A stretch of 64,000 nucleotides of DNA from an uncultured Pelagibacteraceae bacterium (GTDB lineage: Bacteria > Pseudomonadota > Alphaproteobacteria > Pelagibacterales > Pelagibacteraceae). Below the pieces are notes generated by a model. That model made no database searches and was not told where the DNA came from. It worked only from the letters and a program-made list of their open reading frames with translations. Each line of letters opens with the position of its first letter. The stretch's first letter is position 1. The stretch is from assembly GCA_902540595.1 (NCBI GenBank), contig CACBNI010000004.1, positions 1 to 64,000 of the forward strand, given 5' to 3'. The position numbers were made by a program, and so were the translations under genes. This document shows positions 8,666-16,623 of the stretch, piece after piece.

Positions 8666-9607
8666 ATGAAAAAATTATTAACTTTTATTCTAGGGTCTAT
8701 AATTGCGCTTAACCTATCTATTTCAGTTGCAAATTCAGCTGCAAAAGAAGTTAGAGTTGCATATTTCCTAGAATGGCCAAGTCCTAACCTAGAGGACATG
8801 CAAAAGAAAAACTTTACAAAAGCTCTTGGAGTACCGGTTAAATGGACAAACTTCACAAACGGTGGAGCGATGACTGATGCAATGTTAGCGGGAGATATTG
8901 ATATTTCTTACTCGCAAGGTTTAGTACCTTTTATCAATGCTGTAAAATCTAAAGCACCTCTTAAGTTAGTCGATATTGCTATGGAATACGGTATGGGTGG
9001 AACAACTTGTGTAACATCTAATGCTTCTGGAATTACAAAAGCAAATGGTTCAGAATTAGAGGGTAAAAAAGTTGCTGTACCTCTTGGAACAATGGCTGAA
9101 TATGTTTTCGATGAAAGTATGAAAGTTGTTGGAGCGGATAGAAGTAAAATGGATATAATCCAAATGGATCCTGAAGAAGGTGCTGCTGCATTAGTTAGTG
9201 GTGATGTTGTAATGGCATGTTTATTTGGTGGTAACTCTATTAAAGCTGCAGTTGCTGTTGGTTCAAGATTATTAACAGTTCAAGAAGCTAGAGATGCAGG
9301 TATTTTAGGAATAGATATTACTTCTGTAACAGATAAGTTTATGAAGGAAAATCCAGGAATGTTGAGAACTTTTATAGAAGTAACTCATGAAGCAAACGAC
9401 AGATATAGAGCTGGTAAAAGTGATATGAACTCTATGTCAAAAGCTTCTGAAATGAAAGTTGCTGATATGAAAGAAACTTTAGATGGATTTAAATTCTTAA
9501 CGCCATCAGAAACTAAGCAATCTATGGAAAGCGGTAATCTTGATGGTTTCCTAAAAGGAATGGGAACACCGGATGGAGCTGTAGATACAAGTTTCCTACC
9601 TTTATAA
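8666..9607 (+). CDS. tauA: Taurine-type ABC transporter substrate-binding protein
   Basis: 313 aa periplasmic binding protein. It has a clear signal peptide of about 26 residues (KK, hydrophobic core, SVANSAA) followed by KEVRVAYFLEWPSPN, the usual start of TauA/SsuA/NitT-type proteins. Other family features are GGAMTDAMLAGDIDISYSQG and GKKVAVPLGTMAEYVF. The start is preceded by a good ribosome-binding site (AGGGGA). It is the first gene of tauABC, and a rho-independent hairpin between tauA and tauB would make it the most abundant product. Taurine is inferred from the linked aminotransferase and ald; other sulfonates are possible. Confidence 0.85.
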   Translation: MKKLLTFILGSIIALNLSISVANSAAKEVRVAYFLEWPSPNLEDMQKKNFTKALGVPVKWTNFTNGGAMTDAMLAGDIDISYSQGLVPFINAVKSKAPLKLVDIAMEYGMGGTTCVTSNASGITKANGSELEGKKVAVPLGTMAEYVFDESMKVVGADRSKMDIIQMDPEEGAAALVSGDVVMACLFGGNSIKAAVAVGSRLLTVQEARDAGILGIDITSVTDKFMKENPGMLRTFIEVTHEANDRYRAGKSDMNSMSKASEMKVADMKETLDGFKFLTPSETKQSMESGNLDGFLKGMGTPDGAVDTSFLPL

Positions 9608-9630
9608 TTTTTAAAGGGTTTAAAATTTAA

Positions 9631-9668
9631 ATAGGCGCCAATTATAATGATTGGTGCCTATTTTTTTT
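9631..9668 (+). terminator. Rho-independent (partial) terminator between tauA and tauB
   Basis: A 12-bp stem, ATAGGCGCCAAT (9631-9642) and ATTGGTGCCTAT (9650-9661), with one G-U pair and a 7-nt loop, is followed directly by a run of T to 9668. It lies inside the tauABC run, so it probably acts as an attenuator that leaves more tauA than tauBC message. Confidence 0.85.
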
Positions 9669-9694
9669 ATAAAATTTCTAATATAAGGTAGTGA

Positions 9695-10492
9695 ATGAGT
9701 GATCTTATCTCTGAAAATCTAAATATGATTTTTAAAACTCCAAAAGGAGATACTGTTCACGCGTTAAAAGATGTAAGTTTCACTCTTAAAAAGGGAGAAC
9801 TACTTACTGTTCTAGGTCCTTCTGGTTGTGGAAAAACAACTTTATTAAATATTACTGCTGGATTTTTAAGACCTACATCTGGGACAATAACTTTAAATGA
9901 TAAAGAAATTGATGGTCCAGGTGTTGAAAGAGGAATGGTATTTCAACAAGGTGCTTTGTTTGAATGGTTAACTGTTGCTGAAAACGTAAACTTTGGTTTA
10001 CGGATGAAAAAAGAAAATACAAAATTAACTGAAGAAAAAGTCGAAGAGTGGTTGGACATTGTTGGTCTCAAAGGTTTTGGTAATACACCTACCTACCAAT
10101 TATCTGGAGGGATGCAACAGAGAGTGGCGCTCGCAAGATGTCTTATTAATGATCCTGATTTAATTTTAATGGATGAACCATTAGGCGCATTAGATGCACT
10201 AACTAGAGAGAAAATGCAGTCTTTAGTATTAAAAATTTGGAAAGAAACTGGAAAAACAATCATTTTAATTACTCACTCTGTGGAAGAAGCATTATTACTT
10301 GGAGAACGATTATATGTAATGGCGCCAAGACCAGGGAGAATACATAAAGAATACAATCTTCCATTTGCAGAAATGGGTCTTAAGGAAGATTTAAGAGAAA
10401 TTAAAAAGAATAAAGAATTTTCATCAAAGAGAGAAGAAATTTTGTCCATGATCTGGAACATGGAAGAAGAAATAATGGGTAAAGAAAATTAA
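9695..10492 (+). CDS. tauB: Taurine-type ABC transporter ATP-binding protein
   Basis: 265 aa ATPase of the nitrate/sulfonate/taurine importer class. Walker A is GPSGCGKTT, the Q-loop is VFQQGALFEWLTV, the signature is LSGGMQQRVALARCL, Walker B is LILMDEPLGALD and the switch is ITHSVEEAL. The stop codon and the tauC ATG share one nucleotide at 10492, indicating coupled translation. It energises uptake with the permease encoded next. Confidence 0.9.
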   Translation: MSDLISENLNMIFKTPKGDTVHALKDVSFTLKKGELLTVLGPSGCGKTTLLNITAGFLRPTSGTITLNDKEIDGPGVERGMVFQQGALFEWLTVAENVNFGLRMKKENTKLTEEKVEEWLDIVGLKGFGNTPTYQLSGGMQQRVALARCLINDPDLILMDEPLGALDALTREKMQSLVLKIWKETGKTIILITHSVEEALLLGERLYVMAPRPGRIHKEYNLPFAEMGLKEDLREIKKNKEFSSKREEILSMIWNMEEEIMGKEN

Positions 10493-12417
10493 TGTTTATT
10501 CAAATAGTAACTTTATTAATATTTGTCGCGATTATTGGAAGTATTCTTTACGGTCGAAGATTAATTAGAACAGAAAAAGTAGATGCCGTATTTGGAAATC
10601 CTGAAAGAGCGAAAGGTGGTACGCACTGGGTTATTGTTGGAAGTGCTGCAATACTTTTGGTTTGGCTATATTACTCTTGGGATATTGCAAAAGGTTTTTA
10701 TCCAAAATCAGCAAATGAGTTATGTCAAGTTGCTAAAGTAAACGACTCTTTACTGGGATTGAAATATCAATTTCCAATTGAAGAGAGAGAATTTAAGAGC
10801 ACCTCTATAATTAAAATTGAAAATAAAAATCTTCAAAAAATTACTAAAGAAATTCAAAATTCTCCGGACTTAAATAGTCAGCAAAAAACTATTTTGATTA
10901 GCTACATTAATAAAACTATTCAATTAATACCTTTGTTAACTAATGAAGATCTAATCGAGAGAGACACTAAAGCTAAAATTAAGGAAATGACTGAAGAGAT
11001 AAAACTCTTAACTTCAAATTTCAAACAAAAAGATTATCCATTTGAAACTCAAGAGCAAAAAAATGAAAGACAAAAAGCTATATCTGAACAAGGAGGATGG
11101 GGAATAACAAAAGTTCAATCTGGAACTGGATCTATAGAAAATACCATAGAAATTCCTGTGGTTCCTGAGACAAACAAAGGTCTTAAATTTCATGTTGCAG
11201 CTGAAGAGCTAAAAGTCATTAGTGATAAATTTTTTAAATTAAGAAATCACAATCCTCAGTTCAAAACTTTAATTAAACAATTAAAAGATGAAATTAAAAC
11301 CTACAGGAAAAGTTTAAATGATAACGAAGAAATAGCATCAGACTATGCAAAAAATATTGTTAAGATTGCAAGACGTATCGAGTTTGCAAGTATTTACCCT
11401 CCTAATGCTCTTGATGAGATGCAAAGAGCAATTATTGATTTTGATAATATACAAAAATCAGAACAAGGTGGATTGAGATTAATTGATATTCTCCTATTTC
11501 CAGCAGGAACAATAGTTGCCAGTGGACCAAGTTGTTCAGAGCAAGGTTCAGGAAGATGGTTACCAAAACCGTCTGATACTTTAAATAAATTTATCCTAAT
11601 GTCTAAACCAAGTGTTGGTTATAAAAATATTCCACTGCTTTGGATAGAAATGATTGATGTTTCATCAATAGTTGGTTTTATCTTACCTGATTGGATAGCC
11701 GATATTTTGCCAGGCGATTATCCAGTTCATACCAAAGACGGAATTGTTAAAGAAAACTTTAAGGGAAATGTTTTAAAAGTTGTTACTGGTGACTTTAAAT
11801 TATTCAAAATTCCTGTGCCCTACGGGCATATTTGGGACTCGTTTTTAAGGGTATTTTTAGGGTTAGTTTTTGGAATTCTAATTGGTGTTCCTTTAGGCTT
11901 ATTTATGGGGCTAAATAGATTTGCAAAAGGATTTTTTGATCCATTAATAGAATTGTATAGACCAGTGCCGCCTCTTGCTTGGGCCCCTCTTATTATCTCA
12001 GTTTTAGGAATTGATAACACCGGAAAAGTATTTTTATTATTTATGGTCTCTTTATCTATTATGATCATTTCTGCAAGAGCTGGTGCTTCAGGAACTCAGC
12101 TTTCAAAAATCCATGCAGCTCACTCATTAGGCGCATCAAAGAGACAAATTTTAAGATATGTAATTTTTCCAAACTCACTCCCAGAAATTTTAACTGGAAT
12201 AAGGGTTGCTGTTGGAATGTGTTGGGGAACATTGGTTGCTGCTGAATTTTTAGCTGGAACTACTGGTATTGGATTTGTGGAAAATGTTGCTAAAAAATAC
12301 TTTCAATACGAAGTAATTTGGATCACTATTTTTATCATGGGAATGCTTGGATTATTATTTGATATCACTTTAAGAAAAGTTATCGATAAAACTATTCCAT
12401 GGCGTGGAAAAGGTTAA
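10492..12417 (+). CDS. tauC: Taurine-type ABC transporter permease with long N-terminal extension
   Basis: 641 aa, more than twice the usual 250-280 aa of TauC/SsuC. Residues about 1-65 hold two hydrophobic segments. About 75-330 is a charged, mostly helical stretch rich in Lys, Glu and Gln that looks like an extracytoplasmic coiled insert. The standard permease domain begins near 430, with the EAA-type cytoplasmic loop HSLGASKRQILRYVIFP followed by LPEILTGIRVAVG. The reading frame is uninterrupted and coupled to tauB, so this is not an assembly artefact. The extension may contact the binding protein or substrate, but its role is unknown. Confidence 0.85.
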   Translation: MFIQIVTLLIFVAIIGSILYGRRLIRTEKVDAVFGNPERAKGGTHWVIVGSAAILLVWLYYSWDIAKGFYPKSANELCQVAKVNDSLLGLKYQFPIEEREFKSTSIIKIENKNLQKITKEIQNSPDLNSQQKTILISYINKTIQLIPLLTNEDLIERDTKAKIKEMTEEIKLLTSNFKQKDYPFETQEQKNERQKAISEQGGWGITKVQSGTGSIENTIEIPVVPETNKGLKFHVAAEELKVISDKFFKLRNHNPQFKTLIKQLKDEIKTYRKSLNDNEEIASDYAKNIVKIARRIEFASIYPPNALDEMQRAIIDFDNIQKSEQGGLRLIDILLFPAGTIVASGPSCSEQGSGRWLPKPSDTLNKFILMSKPSVGYKNIPLLWIEMIDVSSIVGFILPDWIADILPGDYPVHTKDGIVKENFKGNVLKVVTGDFKLFKIPVPYGHIWDSFLRVFLGLVFGILIGVPLGLFMGLNRFAKGFFDPLIELYRPVPPLAWAPLIISVLGIDNTGKVFLLFMVSLSIMIISARAGASGTQLSKIHAAHSLGASKRQILRYVIFPNSLPEILTGIRVAVGMCWGTLVAAEFLAGTTGIGFVENVAKKYFQYEVIWITIFIMGMLGLLFDITLRKVIDKTIPWRGKG

Positions 12418-12418
12418 A

Positions 12419-13423
12419 ATGAAAACCTTAATCTTAAAAAAACAAGTCATTAAAATATTTCAAAAATTTGGATTAAGTAAAGATCATGCAACAATCTCAG
12501 CAAATGCATTAATTAATGCTGAACTGGTTGGTGCGTATGGACATGGATTATCAAGACTTAAAATGTATTGTGATAGAATTTCAAAGAAAGTAATTAATCC
12601 TAAACCAAAAATTAAAATAAAAAAAATTTCCCAATCTGTGTCTCATATTAATGCAAACAACAGTATAGGTTTTGTGGCTGCTGATCTTGGAATAAAGACT
12701 GCTATCAAACATGCACAAAAAACTGGTATTGGAATGGTTGCCATTAAAGGAAGTGGACACTATGGATTATCAGGTTATTACGCTGAGCAAGCAGTTAAAA
12801 AAAATTTGATCACTATGATTTACACCAACGCCCCACCTGCAGTTGCACCCCACGGTGCTTTAAAAAGTTTATTTGGTACAAATCCCATATGTTTTGGAAC
12901 ACCTAGTGGTTCAAAAATTCCTTTTATATTGGATACTTCAATCTCTATGATCAACAGAGGTAAAATAAGAGTTGCTGCAAGAAACAATCAAAAAATTCCT
13001 GAAGGTGTTGCATTAGATAAGTTTGGTAAACCAACTAATGACGCCAAAAAAGCATTAGAAGGTGTTCAGCTCCCAATTGCAGGATTTAGGGGATCAGGTC
13101 TTGCTTGGATGGTAGATATTTTAAGTGGAGTAATCACAGGTGGAAATCATGCAGGAAGAGTTAAAGATCCATTCGATGATTTTTCTGGACCACAAAACAT
13201 TGGGCATTTATTCATTGCCTTTAAGGCAAATTTATTTCAAAAAAATTACAATCAAAGAATAAAAGATAATATTCAAACAATTAAAAAACTTCCAAAAATT
13301 AAAGGAGTAAAAGAAATAATGTATCCAGGACAAAATAAGTATCACAGATATAAAAATAATCTAAAAAAAGAAATTTCTATTCCAGATATAATTAAAAAGG
13401 ACTTGGAAGCTTTAATAGGTTAA
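12419..13423 (+). CDS. LDH2-family NAD(P)-dependent 2-hydroxyacid dehydrogenase (candidate sulfolactate dehydrogenase)
   Basis: 334 aa from the ATG at 12419, immediately after the tauC stop; a GTG at 12404 inside tauC would add five residues and is less likely. Family signatures of the malate/L-lactate/sulfolactate dehydrogenase group are present: GAYGHGLSRL, the catalytic-His region KGSGHYGLSGYYAEQA, GTNPICFGTP, and IPEGVALDKFGKPT. ComC and SlcC sulfolactate dehydrogenases belong to this family. With tauABC just upstream and an HpsN-like enzyme 3 kb away, (R)-sulfolactate/sulfopyruvate interconversion is a reasonable proposal. Malate, lactate or ureidoglycolate cannot be excluded from sequence alone. 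Confidence 0.75.
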   Translation: MKTLILKKQVIKIFQKFGLSKDHATISANALINAELVGAYGHGLSRLKMYCDRISKKVINPKPKIKIKKISQSVSHINANNSIGFVAADLGIKTAIKHAQKTGIGMVAIKGSGHYGLSGYYAEQAVKKNLITMIYTNAPPAVAPHGALKSLFGTNPICFGTPSGSKIPFILDTSISMINRGKIRVAARNNQKIPEGVALDKFGKPTNDAKKALEGVQLPIAGFRGSGLAWMVDILSGVITGGNHAGRVKDPFDDFSGPQNIGHLFIAFKANLFQKNYNQRIKDNIQTIKKLPKIKGVKEIMYPGQNKYHRYKNNLKKEISIPDIIKKDLEALIG

Positions 13424-13660
13424 AATAGTCAAAGCGCCTAAAGATACCACCACTGAAGATAAAATAATTGTTCGCTTAAATCTGTCTTTTCTTTGTTGTT
13501 CAATTAGTCTTTGCCTTAGAACATCTACGTTCACTCTAAGAGGAGTCTCAGTTTCTTGAGTGGGGTCATCAACAACGTTAGATGTTCTAGTTAAGCCTTC
13601 ATTATTCATTTCATAAGTAAACCACGTTGCAATAAAATTTAATATGTTTTGAGAGTCCAA
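13412..13660 (-). CDS. Small C-terminally anchored membrane protein, paralogue of the 3249-3449 product
   Basis: 82 aa. A polar N-terminus is followed by VNVDVLRQRLIEQQRKDRFKR, a basic and probably helical segment, then a single transmembrane helix to the C-terminus (TIILSSVVVSLGALTILTY). The basic-helix-plus-anchor layout and the VNV start of that block match the protein at 3249-3449. Its 3' end overlaps the end of the convergent dehydrogenase gene by 12 nt. Function unknown. Confidence 0.55.
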   Translation of the reverse strand: MDSQNILNFIATWFTYEMNNEGLTRTSNVVDDPTQETETPLRVNVDVLRQRLIEQQRKDRFKRTIILSSVVVSLGALTILTY

Positions 13661-13711
13661 TTTGGGTTGATATTACTTTTACAATTGTCCATAGTGGGTC
13701 CGGAGATAACA

Positions 13712-14704
13712 ATGACAATAATACCGAGTGTATCGGCTCAAATTGATGAGAAAGAAATTTTTAAAATTATTAGTAATAATTTTAGCAAATTAGCTCCAAG
13801 TTATTATTACTTAATCAGCAATTGGTTAATACGAGCATATAACGTCCATAAAGATATAGATAAATATATAATTATTATTTACCTCATCAATAAAGATCTA
13901 ATTGTTTTCAGAAGAAACGGGTTAATTATTGATTACGATACATTTTATAAAGATAGATCAATAGAAATTGAAAAAATTAATATCAGCGATATCTCAAAAG
14001 ATCTAAATATTCCAAAAGAAAGCGTAAGAAGAAAAATTTTAGAATTAGAAAAAGAGGATGTAATTAAAAAATCTGGAAAAGAAATGTTTGTTAATAGGAG
14101 TACACTTGTTGCTACCCAAGCTATAGACACTTTAAAAGATATGAGTTCTTTGTTATTCGAATTTAATAAATTATTACCAAATGAAAAAATTTTTACTGTT
14201 GATGAAATTTCATCCTCTATGAAAGAAAATTTTTCTTTTTGTTGGTATCAGTTTTATAAATTTATATTTATTTATACAAAGAGGTGGAGAAAAGAAGTAA
14301 AGGATCTGGAAACTATGTGTATTGGAATTTTAGTAATGCTTAACGCATCTCACAATAAGAGTTTTAAAGTAAAGGACTTAAACTTAAAAACATATCAAAA
14401 AAAAGTTATGGGTTCTGATAGAAGAGGAATGAATGCAATGTCTTTATCTGATATCACTGGAATTCCACGGCCCACCGTTGTTAGAAAATTAAAATATTTA
14501 ATCGATAATAATTACCTAAGTATTAATGAAAAAAAACTTCTTTTTATTAATATTCAAGGTGCAAAATTAAAACGAAGTAGTGAATTACAAGATGCAAATA
14601 TTAAAACTTTAAGTAATTTTATTTATAAAGTATTTAATCAGATTAAAATTATTGACTCTGGTAAAGACAAAGATGAAGAATTTGTTCCTAGTTATTTGAG
14701 ATAA
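13712..14704 (+). CDS. DNA-binding protein with two winged-helix domains
   Basis: 330 aa from ATG 13712, which has GGAG about 10 nt upstream; a longer reading from a TTG at 13649 would overlap the neighbour's start and is rejected. Two helix-turn-helix segments are visible. One is near residues 75-120 (ISDISKDLNIPKESVRRKI, then a wing). The second is near 245-285 (MSLSDITGIPRPTVVRKL, then LSINEKKLLFIN). The first matches the HTH of the 18536-19012 protein (NIPKE-VRRK). No effector domain is recognised. Its position inside the sulfonate island makes it the leading local candidate for regulator of tau, pta or hpsN. Confidence 0.7.
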   Translation: MTIIPSVSAQIDEKEIFKIISNNFSKLAPSYYYLISNWLIRAYNVHKDIDKYIIIIYLINKDLIVFRRNGLIIDYDTFYKDRSIEIEKINISDISKDLNIPKESVRRKILELEKEDVIKKSGKEMFVNRSTLVATQAIDTLKDMSSLLFEFNKLLPNEKIFTVDEISSSMKENFSFCWYQFYKFIFIYTKRWRKEVKDLETMCIGILVMLNASHNKSFKVKDLNLKTYQKKVMGSDRRGMNAMSLSDITGIPRPTVVRKLKYLIDNNYLSINEKKLLFINIQGAKLKRSSELQDANIKTLSNFIYKVFNQIKIIDSGKDKDEEFVPSYLR

Positions 14705-15550
14705 TTAATTATTTTTTCTTAAGATATAAATAAAAATAAATCCAGTTATATACATTAGCAGTGCATAGGCTCCTGTTGGCACCATATAAGCTACCTCATC
14801 AAATATTAATGTTGCAACAAACACTGCTAAAGTACCATTCTGCAGACCGCACTCTAATGCAATACATTTTTGTTGTGCTGCTCCAGATACAAACTTTTTA
14901 GCAATAAAGTATGCTAATGCCATCATCACAACATTTAAAATTAATACTGCTAAACCTGCCTGAGCTAGATAGGTAAAAATATTATCTTTTTCCTCAATCC
15001 ATATTGCAACAAATACAATTACAAATAACCATCCTGTTAATTTATTAACTAAATTAATTTTAGATAAAATAAAATTTTCAGCAAAACCTCTTATAATCAT
15101 TCCAATAATTACAGGGACTGTAACCACTAAGGCCATTTTCAAAGCAATTCCAATTACTGAGATTTCTTTTGAAATGGTAACTCCTAAAATACTAGCGGAA
15201 CTGATTACAATTATTGGAATTGTAATAATACAAATTAGACTAGTTACTGCAGTTAAAGAAATTGATAATGCTACATCGCCATTGGCAAATTTAGTTAAAA
15301 CATTTGAAGTAACACCCCCAGGTGCAGCGGCAATTATCATGAGACCTACCGCAATAGCAGATGGAAGATCGAGAGTTAGTGCAATGATTAAAGCTACCAT
15401 TGGCAACAAGATTAATTGAGATAAAAAACCTACAATAAAATCTTTTGGGGTTCTTAATATTCTTGTAAAATCTTTAATTGAAAGTCCTAGGCCCAATCCC
15501 AACATGATTAGGGCTAAAACTATTGGTGCAATTGTTGTTACTATCTCCAT
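14705..15550 (-). CDS. BASS-family sodium-dependent transporter
   Basis: 281 aa integral membrane protein with about nine or ten helices. It has the bile acid:sodium symporter hallmarks GLSIKDF near residue 24, APGGVTSNVLTKFANGD in the crossover region, and ECGLQNGTLAVFV. It is divergent from pta. BASS members move organic anions with sodium, so uptake or release of a sulfonate intermediate would fit the context, but nothing in the sequence fixes the substrate. Confidence 0.85.
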   Translation of the reverse strand: MEIVTTIAPIVLALIMLGLGLGLSIKDFTRILRTPKDFIVGFLSQLILLPMVALIIALTLDLPSAIAVGLMIIAAAPGGVTSNVLTKFANGDVALSISLTAVTSLICIITIPIIVISSASILGVTISKEISVIGIALKMALVVTVPVIIGMIIRGFAENFILSKINLVNKLTGWLFVIVFVAIWIEEKDNIFTYLAQAGLAVLILNVVMMALAYFIAKKFVSGAAQQKCIALECGLQNGTLAVFVATLIFDEVAYMVPTGAYALLMYITGFIFIYILRKNN

Positions 15551-15560
15551 AGCACAAATA

Positions 15561-15653
15561 TCATAGCACTATGAGAGAGGTTAATAAAATAAATATAAAT
15601 TAGAATTTTTATAGAAAAATTTAATTAGTAAATATAGGAACAATTGCCTATAT
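15561..15653. promoter_or_regulatory. Two inverted repeats between the BASS gene and pta
   Basis: The 136-bp divergent gap holds the palindrome TCATAGCACTATGA at 15561-15574, with a partial copy CATAGCAC at 15548-15555 over the BASS start codon. It also holds a second inverted repeat, ATATAGG-N8-CCTATAT, at 15632-15653. The right arm of the second overlaps a TATACT that could be the pta -10 element. Both are candidate operators; the regulator at 13712 is nearby. Confidence 0.4.
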
Positions 15654-15686
15654 ACTCTCAATTAAATATTAATAATAAACATTAAA

Positions 15687-16598
15687 ATGTTATCTAATAA
15701 AGAAATTGTCTGCCCAAACAATCTGCTTGATGTAGCGCATAAAAAAAAAGGAGTTAAAGCTGCAGTTGTAAATGCAGGAATGCCCTTACCAATGCTTTCT
15801 GTTCAAGATGCAGTTAAAGAAAATTTAATAGAGCCAATTTTTATCGGAGACAAAAAAGAAATTCAAAAATGTGCTGAAGATTTGAAATGGGATATTTCTC
15901 AATATGAAATTATTGATGAACCTGTGGAAAATAATACAGCCCCTATAGCAGCTAAACTAGCAAGTGAAGATAAGGTGAAGATAATTGTAAAAGGTCATAT
16001 TCATACTGATATTTTAATGAAAGAAGTTCTAAAACGTGAATATAATTTAATGGGTAAAACTCGATTAAGTCATATTTGGCACATGACTATTGAAAAAGAA
16101 GATGCACCATTAATTATTACTGATGGTGCCTTAAATGTATTACCTAATATCAAAACTAAAATGCACATACTTAAGAACGTAGTAAATTTTTCTCACAGAA
16201 TTGGTATTTCTCGACCTAAAGTATCTATATTATCAGCAACTGAAGAAGTAATTGAGAGTGTGCCTACTTCATTGGAGGCAGCAGAACTTACAAAATTAGC
16301 AGAAAAAGAAAATTTAAATGCTGATGTATTTGGCCCTCTAGCATTTGATAACAGTATATCAAAAAAGTCTGCAAGTATTAAAGGTATAAAAAATTCAGTG
16401 GCTGGTGAGGCAGATGTGTTATTGGTTCCTAGTGTTGAGGCAGGGAATGCTTTGGTAAAAATGATGATATATTTTATGGGTGCTTGTGCTGCAGGTGTTG
16501 TAATTGGTGGCAAAGTTCCAGTTGTGATCACAAGTAGATCAGATGAAGCTCCAGCAAGGTTAGCATCTATTGCTGCTGCAGTAGTTGCTTTAGATTAA
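15687..16598 (+). CDS. pta: Phosphate acetyl/butyryltransferase family protein
   Basis: 303 aa, the length of the single-domain PTA_PTB fold. It has the conserved core KGHIHTDILMKEVLKRE, LIITDGALNVLP, VFGPLAFDNSIS and the C-terminal SRSDEAPARLASIAAA. It would turn acetyl phosphate into acetyl-CoA. In taurine and DHPS catabolism acetyl phosphate comes from sulfoacetaldehyde acetyltransferase (Xsc), and a Pta is commonly linked. Xsc is not in this window. A butyryl-type or bifunctional Pta is possible. hpsN follows by 25 bp in the same direction. Confidence 0.85.
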   Translation: MLSNKEIVCPNNLLDVAHKKKGVKAAVVNAGMPLPMLSVQDAVKENLIEPIFIGDKKEIQKCAEDLKWDISQYEIIDEPVENNTAPIAAKLASEDKVKIIVKGHIHTDILMKEVLKREYNLMGKTRLSHIWHMTIEKEDAPLIITDGALNVLPNIKTKMHILKNVVNFSHRIGISRPKVSILSATEEVIESVPTSLEAAELTKLAEKENLNADVFGPLAFDNSISKKSASIKGIKNSVAGEADVLLVPSVEAGNALVKMMIYFMGACAAGVVIGGKVPVVITSRSDEAPARLASIAAAVVALD

Positions 16599-16623
16599 AG
16601 ATAATATAAAAAGCTTAAAATAA

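Noticed and set aside
13649..13711. Longer start for the double-HTH regulator from TTG 13649
   Set aside because: It overlaps the divergent gene's start; ATG 13712 has GGAG upstream.
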